Source: Terriglobia bacterium (GTDB lineage Bacteria; Acidobacteriota; Terriglobia; Terriglobales; Acidobacteriaceae). From it: a DNA stretch of 64,000 nucleotides. Every line of letters begins with the position of its first letter. Position 1 is the first letter of the stretch. The stretch spans positions 1-64,000 of the forward strand of contig JAIQFA010000020.1 in the NCBI GenBank assembly GCA_020073525.1. The letters run 5' to 3'. Of this stretch, positions 8,369-16,845 are shown in pieces. A model generated the notes under the pieces. The model had not been told where the DNA came from, made no database searches, and saw only the letters and a list, made by a program, of their open reading frames with translations. Both the position numbers and the translations under genes were made by a program.

Positions 8369-9133
8369 TCAAGTCCGCGACAAGATCGGAGTTTCGTCCG
8401 GCAGAGTTGTCAGAGCAAAGTCTGAAAACAACGCCGGCGCTTCGGTTTGCACCAACCTAAAGAGTTCGCTCGCAACTTCTCGCATCTCTACGTCTCCAGG
8501 AATAGAACCTCGAACGTCGAAGAAATGGCGCAGAGAGCGCGCATTCGCGGTAACGACGATCTTTGTCTCAGTTGCGTTTGGCAACACACTTCGAGCCGCG
8601 GACCGAATCGCTCGTTTAAATTCCTTTTCTTGCAGGGCCAGGCCAGGCGAACCGTTAAGTTCTTTGAGAGAGTCGAGAATGACGTTGTACGATTCCTTTG
8701 AGACTGCCATTGCGTTATGCCATGCCGCGAGAGCTCCTGGTGACAGCATTAAATGGGCCGGTTCCACGAACGTCGCGGCCGTTTCCTCGTGATACTGTTG
8801 AGAGAGTTGGCTAAAGGAAAAACCTATCCTGTGCCGGACAAGTTGATGTGTGAACGCGCGACTGACTCCCGTCAGGAGAAACGTCCAACTCACGTGCTCC
8901 AAGACACTCTCGTGACCCTGGTCAATCAGGTTTCGAATGTAATCTGCATTTGACCGGGGCGACTGTTTGGCGCCAAATGACATGTAACAGATCCGGCCGG
9001 AAACCTCCACCATTTCCTCGGCTTCAGTGGCGCCCGCTGTACGGAGCCACTCAGCATTATCTTCTCGCAAGAAGGATAGCAATGCTTCTGCATTGAAACG
9101 CGAGCCTCCTATCAAATAGATTTTTGGCTTCAC
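8369..9133 (-). CDS. thyX: Flavin-dependent thymidylate synthase ThyX
   Basis: The 254-residue protein has the ThyX core: ESVLEHVSWTFLLTGVSRAF, THQLVRHR and FSQLSQQYHEE, then a C-terminal RSLRHFFDVRGS that matches the family's flavin/substrate site. ThyX makes dTMP from dUMP with FAD, NADPH and methylene-tetrahydrofolate. The signature here reads RHR, eight residues, then S-QQY; in ThyX proteins such as that of M. tuberculosis (RHRHFSYSQLSQRY) seven residues precede that Ser. So one residue is inserted and the final Arg is Gln. It is a minus-strand gene inside an inverted-repeat-bounded segment, 47 bp downstream of the Dcd-fold gene. No thyA is seen here. Confidence 0.9.
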   Translation of the reverse strand: MKPKIYLIGGSRFNAEALLSFLREDNAEWLRTAGATEAEEMVEVSGRICYMSFGAKQSPRSNADYIRNLIDQGHESVLEHVSWTFLLTGVSRAFTHQLVRHRIGFSFSQLSQQYHEETAATFVEPAHLMLSPGALAAWHNAMAVSKESYNVILDSLKELNGSPGLALQEKEFKRAIRSAARSVLPNATETKIVVTANARSLRHFFDVRGSIPGDVEMREVASELFRLVQTEAPALFSDFALTTLPDETPILSRT

Positions 9134-9180
9134 TGATTTCCAACTGTCCGGGAAATAGGGCCCACCGCAGTTTCCCTCCG

Positions 9181-10011
9181 TTACTTTCCGCCCGGCTTGC
9201 TTGAGCGTTCGAGTTCCTTTAGTCGATTGTCGAATTCTTGCAGCTTCTTGTCCACATCAACACGATTTTTGACGTCGTACTCCACCGTGTCCTGCCTTTT
9301 TCTTAGCTCTTCCACGTCAGCTCGCGAGAAGAGCCGACCGCTGCTTAAGAGCCCGAGTAGCGCAACCACCAGTGTAACCGCGGCAGTGATTCCGACACTC
9401 CATTGCATCCCTTGTTTCCTGGCGATGTCTTGAGACCTCTCTTTGACATCGACGAAGTCCCTAGACAAACGGCTAATCGCGGCATGATCGGGCAAACTTC
9501 CCGGCCCCGAATTCCTCTCCTGCCAGTTCTTATGAACAGCACCGCTCAATTTGAAAAGCAGTAGAGTAACTATTTTCCCGCCGCGTTCCAAATGATAAGG
9601 CTCCTTCGCCATGTTAATGACCGTAAACCGCATGACACCTTGGTAGCCGGGGTCAACATGCCCAGGATTGGTCATCAGCAATCCTTTAAAAGATACCCGC
9701 GATGGTGGAAATCCGAAACCGGCAATGTCAGCAGGCAGGTGAAGTGTTTCCATGGTTGTTACGACTGCCGTCTCGCCGGTGCTGAGGCAGTGATCTTGCT
9801 TAGGATTTTTGGCGCCTCCAACGTCTGTTTCTTTTTCACCAGGCAGGTAGATATTTCCAATCCGCAGATCTATGGATGAAGCTTGGACCGGAGAATCCTT
9901 AGAAAAGCGATCGGCTGGGTCGACGGGTAACGGAACTCCTTCTACGAATTGTCTCGATGGCGGCTGCGTGGTGATGGCAGCAACTAATTCCTCGTCCCTT
10001 AGCATGCTCAT
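9181..10011 (-). CDS. Membrane-anchored Dcd/dUTPase-fold protein lacking the catalytic Glu
   Basis: Residues ~44-155 follow the dCTP deaminase/dUTPase fold: SSIDLRIGN, PADIAGFGFPPSRVSFKGL, GHVDPGYQG and LERGGKIVTLLLFKL. D120 of VDPGYQG matches the conserved Asp of Dcd. Ten residues on, where E. coli Dcd has catalytic Glu138 (VLEFYN), this protein has Thr130 (RFTVIN), so deaminase activity is doubtful. A transmembrane helix (~204-223, VGITAAVTLVVALLGLL) and a Glu/Lys-rich coiled coil (~232-271) follow; classical Dcd has neither. The start at 10011 is chosen for AAGGAG 7 nt upstream; longer frames run into the repeat at 10114. It may bind nucleotides rather than convert them. Confidence 0.8.
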   Translation of the reverse strand: MSMLRDEELVAAITTQPPSRQFVEGVPLPVDPADRFSKDSPVQASSIDLRIGNIYLPGEKETDVGGAKNPKQDHCLSTGETAVVTTMETLHLPADIAGFGFPPSRVSFKGLLMTNPGHVDPGYQGVMRFTVINMAKEPYHLERGGKIVTLLLFKLSGAVHKNWQERNSGPGSLPDHAAISRLSRDFVDVKERSQDIARKQGMQWSVGITAAVTLVVALLGLLSSGRLFSRADVEELRKRQDTVEYDVKNRVDVDKKLQEFDNRLKELERSSKPGGK

Positions 10012-10113
10012 ATGCCTCTCCTTGCATCTTCTTGCATCTTCAAGTCTTCGTGAACGCCTCGGCTTGGATTTCTGAGAAATGGAAGAAAGACGAAACCACA
10101 TATGACCCAACAG

Positions 10114-10333
10114 AAAAAGGGCCATGGATTTCCCCATGACCCCCTCGGTCGGAAGCATTAGTAACAGTCCTGACTAACTCTGCATAGACCACTTTGGTGC
10201 TGGTTGGGTGGGTGGGGGAAGAAGTGTTCTTCGCGGGGCGGGGCGGTTGGGACGTGGATTCGGCTGCGGAAATCCCAAGCGGGAGGCGGCGGTGGAATCC
10301 CAGGTCTCGAAAAGTGCGAGACCTGGGGCACCC
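10114..10333 (-). repeat. Structured element, copy 1, ending in a terminator
   Basis: This copy matches 11506-11742 throughout and 12211-12371 in part. Read on the minus strand it starts with GGGTGCCCC. It has an 8-bp variable stem (AGGTCTCG/CGAGACCT at 10301-10323), a C-rich core with ACCCAACCAGCACC, and ends in a 9-bp hairpin (10119-10142) followed by TTTTT. That final hairpin sits downstream of the EVE-nuclease gene and probably ends its transcript. Confidence 0.85.
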
Positions 10334-10358
10334 GGCGGTTGAGACGTGTCTACCTGCC

Positions 10359-11465
10359 CTACGACTCCTGCTCCAAGTCACACGCTTCAGACAACTCCTC
10401 CAAAAAATCTGGCTTCAAATACCGGACAAAATCCTTCACCTGCCCCAAGCGCTCTCTCAACGCGTCGAACGAGATGTAACGACATATCTCTGCCAGGCGA
10501 GGGTCCAAACGAGAGAAGGTGGGGCGGTTGACCTCAGCGAAGACTTTCTCCCGGCGCTCTTCAGGCGCGACGAGAAAGAGGGGAATGTTTAGATTCGGCT
10601 GCATTGCCACCAAGTCAGCCATCCTCAATAGACCCGAATAGATTGATGTGGTGCTCTCGATCTCGAATGCGGCAACGATTGAGTTTCGGTCAAGCCAAAG
10701 CACGTCGATAAGTTCGATGGTTCTATTGGTCGCGTCGTCGAACTGGAGGGGGAGGCTCGATTTTAGCGCCGGTAGCTCTGCGAAGAGATGTGTCCCAAAC
10801 GCTCGGCTGCGGTCATTCCGCGCCACCCAAACGCTGAAACCCATGTCGGAGCCCAGTTTGAGAAGGAGCCACTGAATCTCGGTATGCGCTGCAGGCTCCT
10901 TTACCACTTCCTGCTCCGGTTGATCCGTTCCTTCAGACTCGGGGACTGTTACCAGACCAATTTTCGCTTTCAGGGTTTTCGGGCGGTACTTCAGCTTACC
11001 CGGATCGATCGGGCGAACGACTGGTGACTCTGCAGCTTGCAAAACCGCTTTGACTACAGCCTCGCCGTCGGATAGTTTCCACTTTGTCGGTGAACCCCGG
11101 AAATGGCCGGTCCAGGACAGCGCGCTTCCAGCCGTTTGAAATACAGACAACTGATCCTTCATTTCCTTAACTGGAACTCCGGTTTCAGGAGTCAGTTTTG
11201 CGACAAACTTTACTTTCACTCGGCAGGGAAAGCTCTCATCCTTCCAGATTGGGGCCGTATCGCGAAACGGCTCTGAAGTAACCTCAAGAAGGCCAACCCA
11301 CCGTGAAATGCCAGTGACATAACACAAAAAGTAATCTCCAGGTTTGATCTTCTGGAGGATGCCCCATCTCGACTCCCGGAAGCCCGATACTTTCCCGCCG
11401 GCTTGGAGAAATTCTTGCCACGTCACTGCCGTGAAGAGATCAAGCCAGTAAGTGCGTCCCGCCAT
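10359..11465 (-). CDS. EVE domain fused to PD-(D/E)XK nuclease (predicted modification-dependent restriction enzyme)
   Basis: Residues 5-140 look like an EVE/PUA-like domain (YWLDLFTAVTWQEFLQAG; GDYFLCYVTGISRWVGLLEV), a fold that reads modified bases such as 5-methyl- or hydroxymethylcytosine. A charged linker (~150-190) leads to a nuclease-like half: helix E196 (HTEIQWLLLKLG), D254 in IDVLWL and E268-x-E270 in AFEIE. This matches the D...ExK/ExE core of PD-(D/E)XK enzymes. IYSGLLRMADL and FLVAPEERREKVF complete the fold. It is likely a solitary modification-dependent restriction factor. It is flanked by direct copies of one repeat element. Function is inferred from domains only. Confidence 0.72.
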   Translation of the reverse strand: MAGRTYWLDLFTAVTWQEFLQAGGKVSGFRESRWGILQKIKPGDYFLCYVTGISRWVGLLEVTSEPFRDTAPIWKDESFPCRVKVKFVAKLTPETGVPVKEMKDQLSVFQTAGSALSWTGHFRGSPTKWKLSDGEAVVKAVLQAAESPVVRPIDPGKLKYRPKTLKAKIGLVTVPESEGTDQPEQEVVKEPAAHTEIQWLLLKLGSDMGFSVWVARNDRSRAFGTHLFAELPALKSSLPLQFDDATNRTIELIDVLWLDRNSIVAAFEIESTTSIYSGLLRMADLVAMQPNLNIPLFLVAPEERREKVFAEVNRPTFSRLDPRLAEICRYISFDALRERLGQVKDFVRYLKPDFLEELSEACDLEQES

Positions 11466-11505
11466 TTAGCCCTTTCTTGGTGCTCTTAATGCCGAGGGGC
11501 AAAGC

Positions 11506-11742
11506 AAAAAGGGCCATGGGCTTCCCCATGACCCCCTCGGTCGGGATCATTATCTACCAGCCTTGGGTAACTCTGCATAGACCACTTTGGTGCTGGTTGG
11601 GTGGGCGGGGGAAGAGTCTGGGGAAGAAGTGTTCTTCGTGGGGCGGGGCGCTTGGGGCGTGGATTCGGTTGCGGAAATCCCAAGACTGACGCGTCCGTGG
11701 AATCCCACCCTTCCGCAAAGTGCGCGGAAGGATGGGGCACCC
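11506..11742 (-). repeat. Structured element, copy 2
   Basis: This is the fullest copy. On the minus strand its variable stem is CCTTCCGC/GCGGAAGG (11709-11731), and it ends in a hairpin (11511-11534) followed by TTTTT. It lies 41 bp upstream of the EVE-nuclease start and directly inside the right inverted repeat. Reading frames across it give low-complexity Pro/Arg-rich peptides with no ribosome site. Confidence 0.85.
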
Positions 11743-11763
11743 GACTTCTTTCATCGCATCCAA

Positions 11764-12105
11764 CTTTTCATCACATCCAACCAGTGCGTGCCATCACAGA
11801 CATCCCATCCACCAAGCCCGAAAATAGGAATCGACCTGTGAAAGGCCGGAGGTGTGCCCGTCCCCGAAGACGGCCCTCGAAGCTGCCACGGTTCCATTTG
11901 TAGCGTGCTCTTTGACAACTTGAGGCGACAAGCGGGCGTGACCTGAGCGTCATCCCGCCGCTGAAATCCCGAGAAAAGCCAGGGTTTCGCCGCTAAGTCT
12001 TTATTCCGGAATACTTTAATGTAAGTCCTTTAAAATCAATGACCGTTCTGGAATTTCCCTCCTAAGGCTATGATTCCACTAGACCAGGGGGGAGGGGGTG
12101 GGGGT
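11764..12105 (-). repeat. Right inverted repeat of the thyX/EVE-nuclease segment
   Basis: This is the imperfect reverse complement of 8038-8367, with the same block order. It ends in a G-rich tract (12087-12105) that mirrors the C-rich tract at 8038-8060. No gene is seen between 11743 and 12210. Confidence 0.85.
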
Positions 12106-12171
12106 ACTCACGGGTTACTGCCTTGTGAGTAAATAGCAAGCGACACTGGGTGAGGAGCCGAGCTTCGCTCG

Positions 12172-12206
12172 GCTTGGACGGGCGAGGCGCCCGTCCCTCC
12201 ACGTGC
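12172..12206 (+). repeat. GACGGGCG...CGCCCGTC hairpin repeat
   Basis: CTTGGACGGGCGAGGCGCCC then GTCCCTCCACGT. A near-identical copy lies at 23428-23459. Both contain a perfect 8-bp stem with an AGG loop. Confidence 0.75.
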
Positions 12207-12210
12207 TATT

Positions 12211-12371
12211 CCACTTTGGTGCTGGTTGGGTGGGCGGGGGAAGAGTCTGGGGGAGAAGTGTTCTTCGTGGGGCGGGGCGGTTGGGTCGTGGATTCGGTTG
12301 CGGAAATCCCAAGACTGATGCGGCGGTGGAATCCCACCCTTGCGCAACGAACGCGCAAGGATGGGGCACCC
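12211..12371 (-). repeat. Structured element, copy 3 (shorter)
   Basis: This shares the core with copies 1 and 2, and has a third, different stem (CCTTGCGC/GCGCAAGG, 12338-12360). It lacks the terminator end present in the other copies. Confidence 0.85.
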
Positions 12372-12515
12372 GCACCCGGCATCTTGAAGAACACGATGAA
12401 CGAAGCACCCCTGTTCTTGTTGCGCCAGCACCAAGAGCCACGTGCGCTATACTTTCCCACGGAGATCGGCCCACGGGGATCGGCCCACGGAGATCGGAGC
12501 ACTCGCCCAACCGCT

Positions 12516-12962
12516 ATGAAGCGAAAGTCGAGCTTATGGTTCGGTCTGGTCTTGGTTATCGTTGTTGTTGCCGGCGGACTTCTCCCCGCCGCTGTGGCGC
12601 AGTCGAACCAGACTCCGCCCGCGCAGCCGCCGCAATCCGTTCCAACGATCGACGGCGGCCTTGGGCGCTGCTCGCTCGAAGTGACCGTCATTGCTCCCGA
12701 CGGCAAGCCCGCCGCCGCTGCCACCGTCAAGGTGCACATCGCCTACGGTTTCGGGGGATTCCACAGGCTCGATCTCGAAGCCGGCGCCAACGTGGAGGGC
12801 AAAGTGAAGTTCACCGGACTTCCTTCCAGCGTCCGCCGTCCTCCGCTGGAATTCAACGCGTCCAAGGACCAATTGGCCGGCACGGCGGAGTTCGATCCCG
12901 CCACCGAGTGTCACGGCAGGCGCGACATCACCCTGGCGAAGCCGAGCCCGTCGCAACCGTAA
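12516..12962 (+). CDS. Secreted protein with carboxypeptidase-regulatory-like domain
   Basis: The signal peptide (KRKSS, then a hydrophobic run, ending AAVAQ at ~30) is followed by a Pro-rich stretch and one small beta-sandwich. The block LEVTVIAPDGKPAAAATVKV and a downstream LEAGANVEGKVKFTGLP are typical of carboxypeptidase regulatory-like (transthyretin-fold) domains. These are common in exported proteins of this group and have no catalytic residues. The predicted length is 148 residues. The ATG at 12516 starts the signal peptide; upstream in-frame codons lie in repeat copy 3. Function is unknown; periplasmic or surface location is predicted. Confidence 0.7.
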   Translation: MKRKSSLWFGLVLVIVVVAGGLLPAAVAQSNQTPPAQPPQSVPTIDGGLGRCSLEVTVIAPDGKPAAAATVKVHIAYGFGGFHRLDLEAGANVEGKVKFTGLPSSVRRPPLEFNASKDQLAGTAEFDPATECHGRRDITLAKPSPSQP

Positions 12963-13055
12963 ACACCGCCGGTGCGCCACTTTGAACGGCCCAGTGTGAC
13001 ACGGATTTGTCTTTTGACATGGACCGAAACAACCGGGGGTGCAGCAGCTCCGGCT

Positions 13056-14531
13056 TTACGCCATGCCCGCGGTCATGCTCTTCGCCTGCATCCCGGCGAG
13101 CCGCCGCATGTCCTCCACCAGCCACTCGGTTTCATGCTTGTCGCGGACGTTGCGTCCCAAGGTAAGTTTCTTTCCGTCACGCAAAGTGAGTTCAATGTCG
13201 TAATAAGGAATGCCCGTGCCTCCGCCTTGCTGCGAGGTGATCCGGTCGCTGATCGACGCGATTTCCGAGAGCGCGATCTTTCGCACTTTGCCGCCGCCCA
13301 GCAGCCCTGCCTGCAGGGTCACGCCACCGCTGCCCATCACCACCCGCGTAGTCCCCAGCCACAATTGAACCGTGATGTAGAGCAAGAGCAGCGCGAAAAA
13401 GCCGAAGGCCAGGGGAAAAATAAACGGCGCGCGGTGGATCAAGAAGAAAGTGATCAAACTGAAGATCAGCATGAACATGGTTGTCGATGCGGCGAAGTTC
13501 TTGTTGCGCGCAGCTGGAAAGTAGAATTCAGTACCCTCCGCGGTCTGACGCACTTCGATTGTGACCCCTTCGGGACGCGTGACGGATTGCGGCGGCACCG
13601 GCGGTGCAAACTTCTCCGCGTCCGCTTGGGTCGGAGTCTGCTGGGTGCGGAAGACCGGAACTTCGAAGACATCGTGATAGTTCACGCCGGGTACATCGGC
13701 AAGCGCTTCCAGAATCCACACGAATGCGTCTTGGGGGGCGCGTTTTTCGGTAGGCTGCGCATCCAGCGGAATGCGGAAACTGACCGGGATCGTTGTCCCG
13801 GTGGGGCCGGGACACAACTGCCCCGGAGAAAGGTCTGCGTCGTCGCGCCACACGATGTTTTCCGTCGTGGACCGCGAGTTGCCGGATCCAGTCGTGACGC
13901 GGTGCACGCACGAAAGCCGCAGATGAATGCCATGGTCCGGAGAATGCGGGAAACGGGCCTGGATCTGGCCTTTCAGTTCGCGCCCCACTACGCCCGGCAG
14001 GGTAGTCATTTCGAAATAGGTGTTGCCGAATTCGAGAAATGAGATGGTCCGCCGGATCGCGTAGATCAGCAGAAACACTCCGACGATCGGAAAGACCAAG
14101 CCGAGGTAGGCAATCGGGCCCTTTTGTTTGGCTGCCGCCGGCAGGACAAGAAAGGCGACCGGCATGGAAATCGCATTCCAAAAGATGGCGAACACCCAGC
14201 CGCCAAGCATATTGCTGCGCGTCTTGCTGTTGGCGCGGCCTTGGGCCCAGTCTGCCTGCCAAAGCCAGGGTTCCGCAGGATGCTCGACCTGGAGTCGCTG
14301 TTGCCGCTGCGCGAATTTCCCGCCATAGAGTGCAGCAAAAATCAATCCAAAGCCCACTCCGCTGAACACAAGCCCGAACAGCAGCAGGAACCAGAAAGGC
14401 GTTTTGCCGGGATCCGCATGCGCCATGCGGATGGCCTGCGCAATCGTGAACAGTCCGCCGAATGCAAAGGGCAGGGCAAACAGGCACAGCACGAACTGTC
14501 CAAGTTTGGCGGAGACGTTCATCGTACTCAT
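13056..14531 (-). CDS. Multi-pass membrane protein (DUF3592-like)
   Basis: The protein has 491 residues. Two helices lie at the N terminus (~10-30 and 46-70), two at ~112-160, then a large extramembrane part (~175-335), two helices (~345-390) and a C-terminal PH-like stretch (SEIASISDRITSQQ, IELTLRDGKKLTLG). The layout resembles DUF3592 membrane proteins, for which no function is established. Alternative starts at 14531 and 14522 (both ATG) cannot be separated. The gene stands alone; the 336 bp upstream contain a repeat and a terminator. Confidence 0.75.
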   Translation of the reverse strand: MSTMNVSAKLGQFVLCLFALPFAFGGLFTIAQAIRMAHADPGKTPFWFLLLFGLVFSGVGFGLIFAALYGGKFAQRQQRLQVEHPAEPWLWQADWAQGRANSKTRSNMLGGWVFAIFWNAISMPVAFLVLPAAAKQKGPIAYLGLVFPIVGVFLLIYAIRRTISFLEFGNTYFEMTTLPGVVGRELKGQIQARFPHSPDHGIHLRLSCVHRVTTGSGNSRSTTENIVWRDDADLSPGQLCPGPTGTTIPVSFRIPLDAQPTEKRAPQDAFVWILEALADVPGVNYHDVFEVPVFRTQQTPTQADAEKFAPPVPPQSVTRPEGVTIEVRQTAEGTEFYFPAARNKNFAASTTMFMLIFSLITFFLIHRAPFIFPLAFGFFALLLLYITVQLWLGTTRVVMGSGGVTLQAGLLGGGKVRKIALSEIASISDRITSQQGGGTGIPYYDIELTLRDGKKLTLGRNVRDKHETEWLVEDMRRLAGMQAKSMTAGMA

Positions 14532-14598
14532 TGTCCGTGAGAAGGGGTCCGCTAGTAAGAGCCGGAAAGTGTGGCAACCAAGGTAATCGCGGGAAGCA

Positions 14599-14687
14599 GA
14601 GAGCAGTCGTTTGTCGCTGGTAGTTGGGAAAACGGTGAGGCGGACTTGGGTGATTTGCTAACGACTATCGACTAACGACCTTCATGC
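14599..14687 (+). repeat. TAACGAC-type inverted repeat
   Basis: GTCGTTTGTCGCTGGTAGTT is followed ~40 bp later by GCTAACGACTATCGACTAAC and GACC. A better-preserved relative is at 33970-34068. Nothing else is seen in 14532-14747. Confidence 0.6.
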
Positions 14688-14743
14688 CACTGACGCCCTG
14701 GCAGGACAAACGCGTCTCGCCGATCCGGACCGCAATACCCCGG

Positions 14744-14774
14744 AAAAATAAAAGGCCGGGCATTGATGCCCGGC
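14744..14774 (-). terminator. Terminator of the 80-residue gene
   Basis: GCCGGGC (14755-14761) pairs with GCCCGGC (14768-14774) around a 6-nt loop. Read on the minus strand, CTTTTATTTTTCC follows. It lies ~95 nt beyond the stop codon of the gene at 14869-15111. Confidence 0.7.
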
Positions 14775-14868
14775 GCTTCGTACTGAGAAACTGTCGATCG
14801 CTGAGTTGAGCTAGATCAGTTTCCCGTTAACCTCGATTTCACGTATATATTAAGCCAGCCGCGCCACC

Positions 14869-15111
14869 TCACATTACGAGCGCGAGCCCTTCCAGTTCAC
14901 GCTCCAGCACCGGCAGAGAACAGCCCGCCATTTCCACCCGTCCGGCGGCGTCGATCGCAGCGGTCTGCGAAACGCCATAGCCTCGCCCCGCCAAGAAAAC
15001 CTGGAGCAGTTCCGCTGCTTCGCGGGAATCTACCATGCCGCCCTGGATCAGGTCGTTACGCAGGGCGCATAGTTCCGTCACCGTAAATCGTTCTTTCATG
15101 GCCATTCTCAC
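14869..15111 (-). CDS. Hypothetical 80-residue protein
   Basis: The sequence begins MAMKERFTVTELCALRNDL and continues with two predicted helices (REAAELLQVFLAGRGYG) and a C-terminal ERELEGLALVM. It has no signal peptide, membrane segment or known motif. A good terminator follows, which supports a real transcript. Three start options (GTG 15111, ATG 15105, ATG 15099) lie within 12 bp; a GGAGG occurs ~15 nt upstream of 15111, so the exact start is uncertain. No function is recognised. Confidence 0.55.
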   Translation of the reverse strand: MRMAMKERFTVTELCALRNDLIQGGMVDSREAAELLQVFLAGRGYGVSQTAAIDAAGRVEMAGCSLPVLERELEGLALVM

Positions 15112-15240
15112 CCCCCCGACCTCCCCTACCGTTGCTCAATTAGATTCATCGGCAACCTGATTCGTTACATGCAATCGTCATGCCGTAACTTTGGTACATC
15201 AATAAATAGGGCTTCTCCACTCCTCAAGTTGTTAGAACCC

Positions 15241-15258
15241 AACCTTTTGCAAAAGGTT
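15241..15258. repeat. Perfect 18-bp palindrome
   Basis: AACCTTTTGCAAAAGGTT is its own reverse complement. It sits in the 269-bp gap between two minus-strand genes. It could be an operator or stem; nothing else is recognised in 15112-15380. Confidence 0.6.
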
Positions 15259-15380
15259 GCGGGGATGGGATCGGCGGGCAGGCGCGAGACATAACAGCGG
15301 CGTCTGTTGTCAGATTGACACTAAATGTCGATTCGTAGCGGGAAACCGCACTTTGTCAGATATCTTGAACAGTCCCAGCG

Positions 15381-15551
15381 TCAGGCCGCGTCAATTTTAG
15401 CGGCGTCCACGAGCATGATCGGGATGTCGTCCTGAATGGGGTAAACCCGGCGGCACTCGCCACATTTCAGGCTGTCCCCGTTGGCGCTGAGGACCACCGG
15501 CTTCTTACAAACGGGGCAAACCAGCATATCGAGCAGATCCTGCGAAATCAT
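15381..15551 (-). CDS. Trm112 / YcaR family zinc-ribbon protein
   Basis: The 56-residue protein starts MISQDLLDMLVCPVCKKPV and has Cys12-Cys15 and Cys30-Cys33, a four-Cys zinc ribbon, then YPIQDDIPIMLVDAA. This is the classic layout of UPF0434/Trm112 proteins. The eukaryotic relatives activate methyltransferases; the bacterial role is poorly defined. The start at 15551 matches the family N terminus. In-frame sequence further upstream runs into the repeat at 15627 and is not part of the gene. Confidence 0.9.
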   Translation of the reverse strand: MISQDLLDMLVCPVCKKPVVLSANGDSLKCGECRRVYPIQDDIPIMLVDAAKIDAA

Positions 15552-15626
15552 AGCCGCTCCATTGTAGCGCGGAGCGAGGTTTACGTAGGGGGGACGTCCT
15601 CGCCCGCCCATGTGGAGCGAAGCGCT

Positions 15627-15712
15627 CCAGCCGCGAAGCGGCGGAATAGGAAAGCCCGGCACGCAGTGCAGGGTAAGCGAGAGGGGAGAGCCCGAGTCCC
15701 GCAAGGGACGCC
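15627..15712 (+). repeat. Three-hairpin dispersed repeat (diverged second hairpin)
   Basis: CCGCGAAGCGG and GTCCCGCAAGGGAC are intact; the middle hairpin is degenerate (GGCACGCAGTGCAGG). It lies between the divergent Trm112 and folD genes. Confidence 0.85.
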
Positions 15713-15785
15713 AGTGGTTGCGACTCCGCCATCGCGATGCGATAGAATCGCCTTTCAAATTCACTGCAGACAGCAGCGAGGTGCG

Positions 15786-16710
<925 letters not shown>

Positions 16711-16715
<5 letters not shown>

Positions 16716-16808
16716 AGACGGGGCTTGCCCCGTCTTCGCGGTTCACTATCTCGGCTTGCCCTACATCGATTGCCCGGCCGAGGGAGACGCGGCAAGCCCC
16801 GTCTCTAC
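16711..16808 (+). repeat. Pair of TAGAGACG hairpin repeats
   Basis: GTAGAGACGGGGCTTGCCCC (16712 on) and, in reverse, GACGCGGCAAGCCCCGTCTC plus TAC (16786-16808) form local hairpins and could also pair with each other. It fills the gap between folD and coaE and provides the folD stop codon. Confidence 0.8.
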
Positions 16809-16845
16809 GAGAGTTTGCTTAGACGCAGATAACCGTGAGCACCCA

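Noticed and set aside
11486-11763. Pro/Arg-rich frames in the structured elements (PPPTQPAP, DRGGHGE)
   Set aside because: Similar peptides come from each copy, but stems vary with pairing kept, frames differ between copies and no ribosome site is present. An RNA or DNA element explains them better.
12972-14042. Plus-strand frame of 356 codons opposite the DUF3592-like gene
   Set aside because: Its product is Arg/His-rich without strands or helices of a real protein, while the minus strand shows clear membrane segments.
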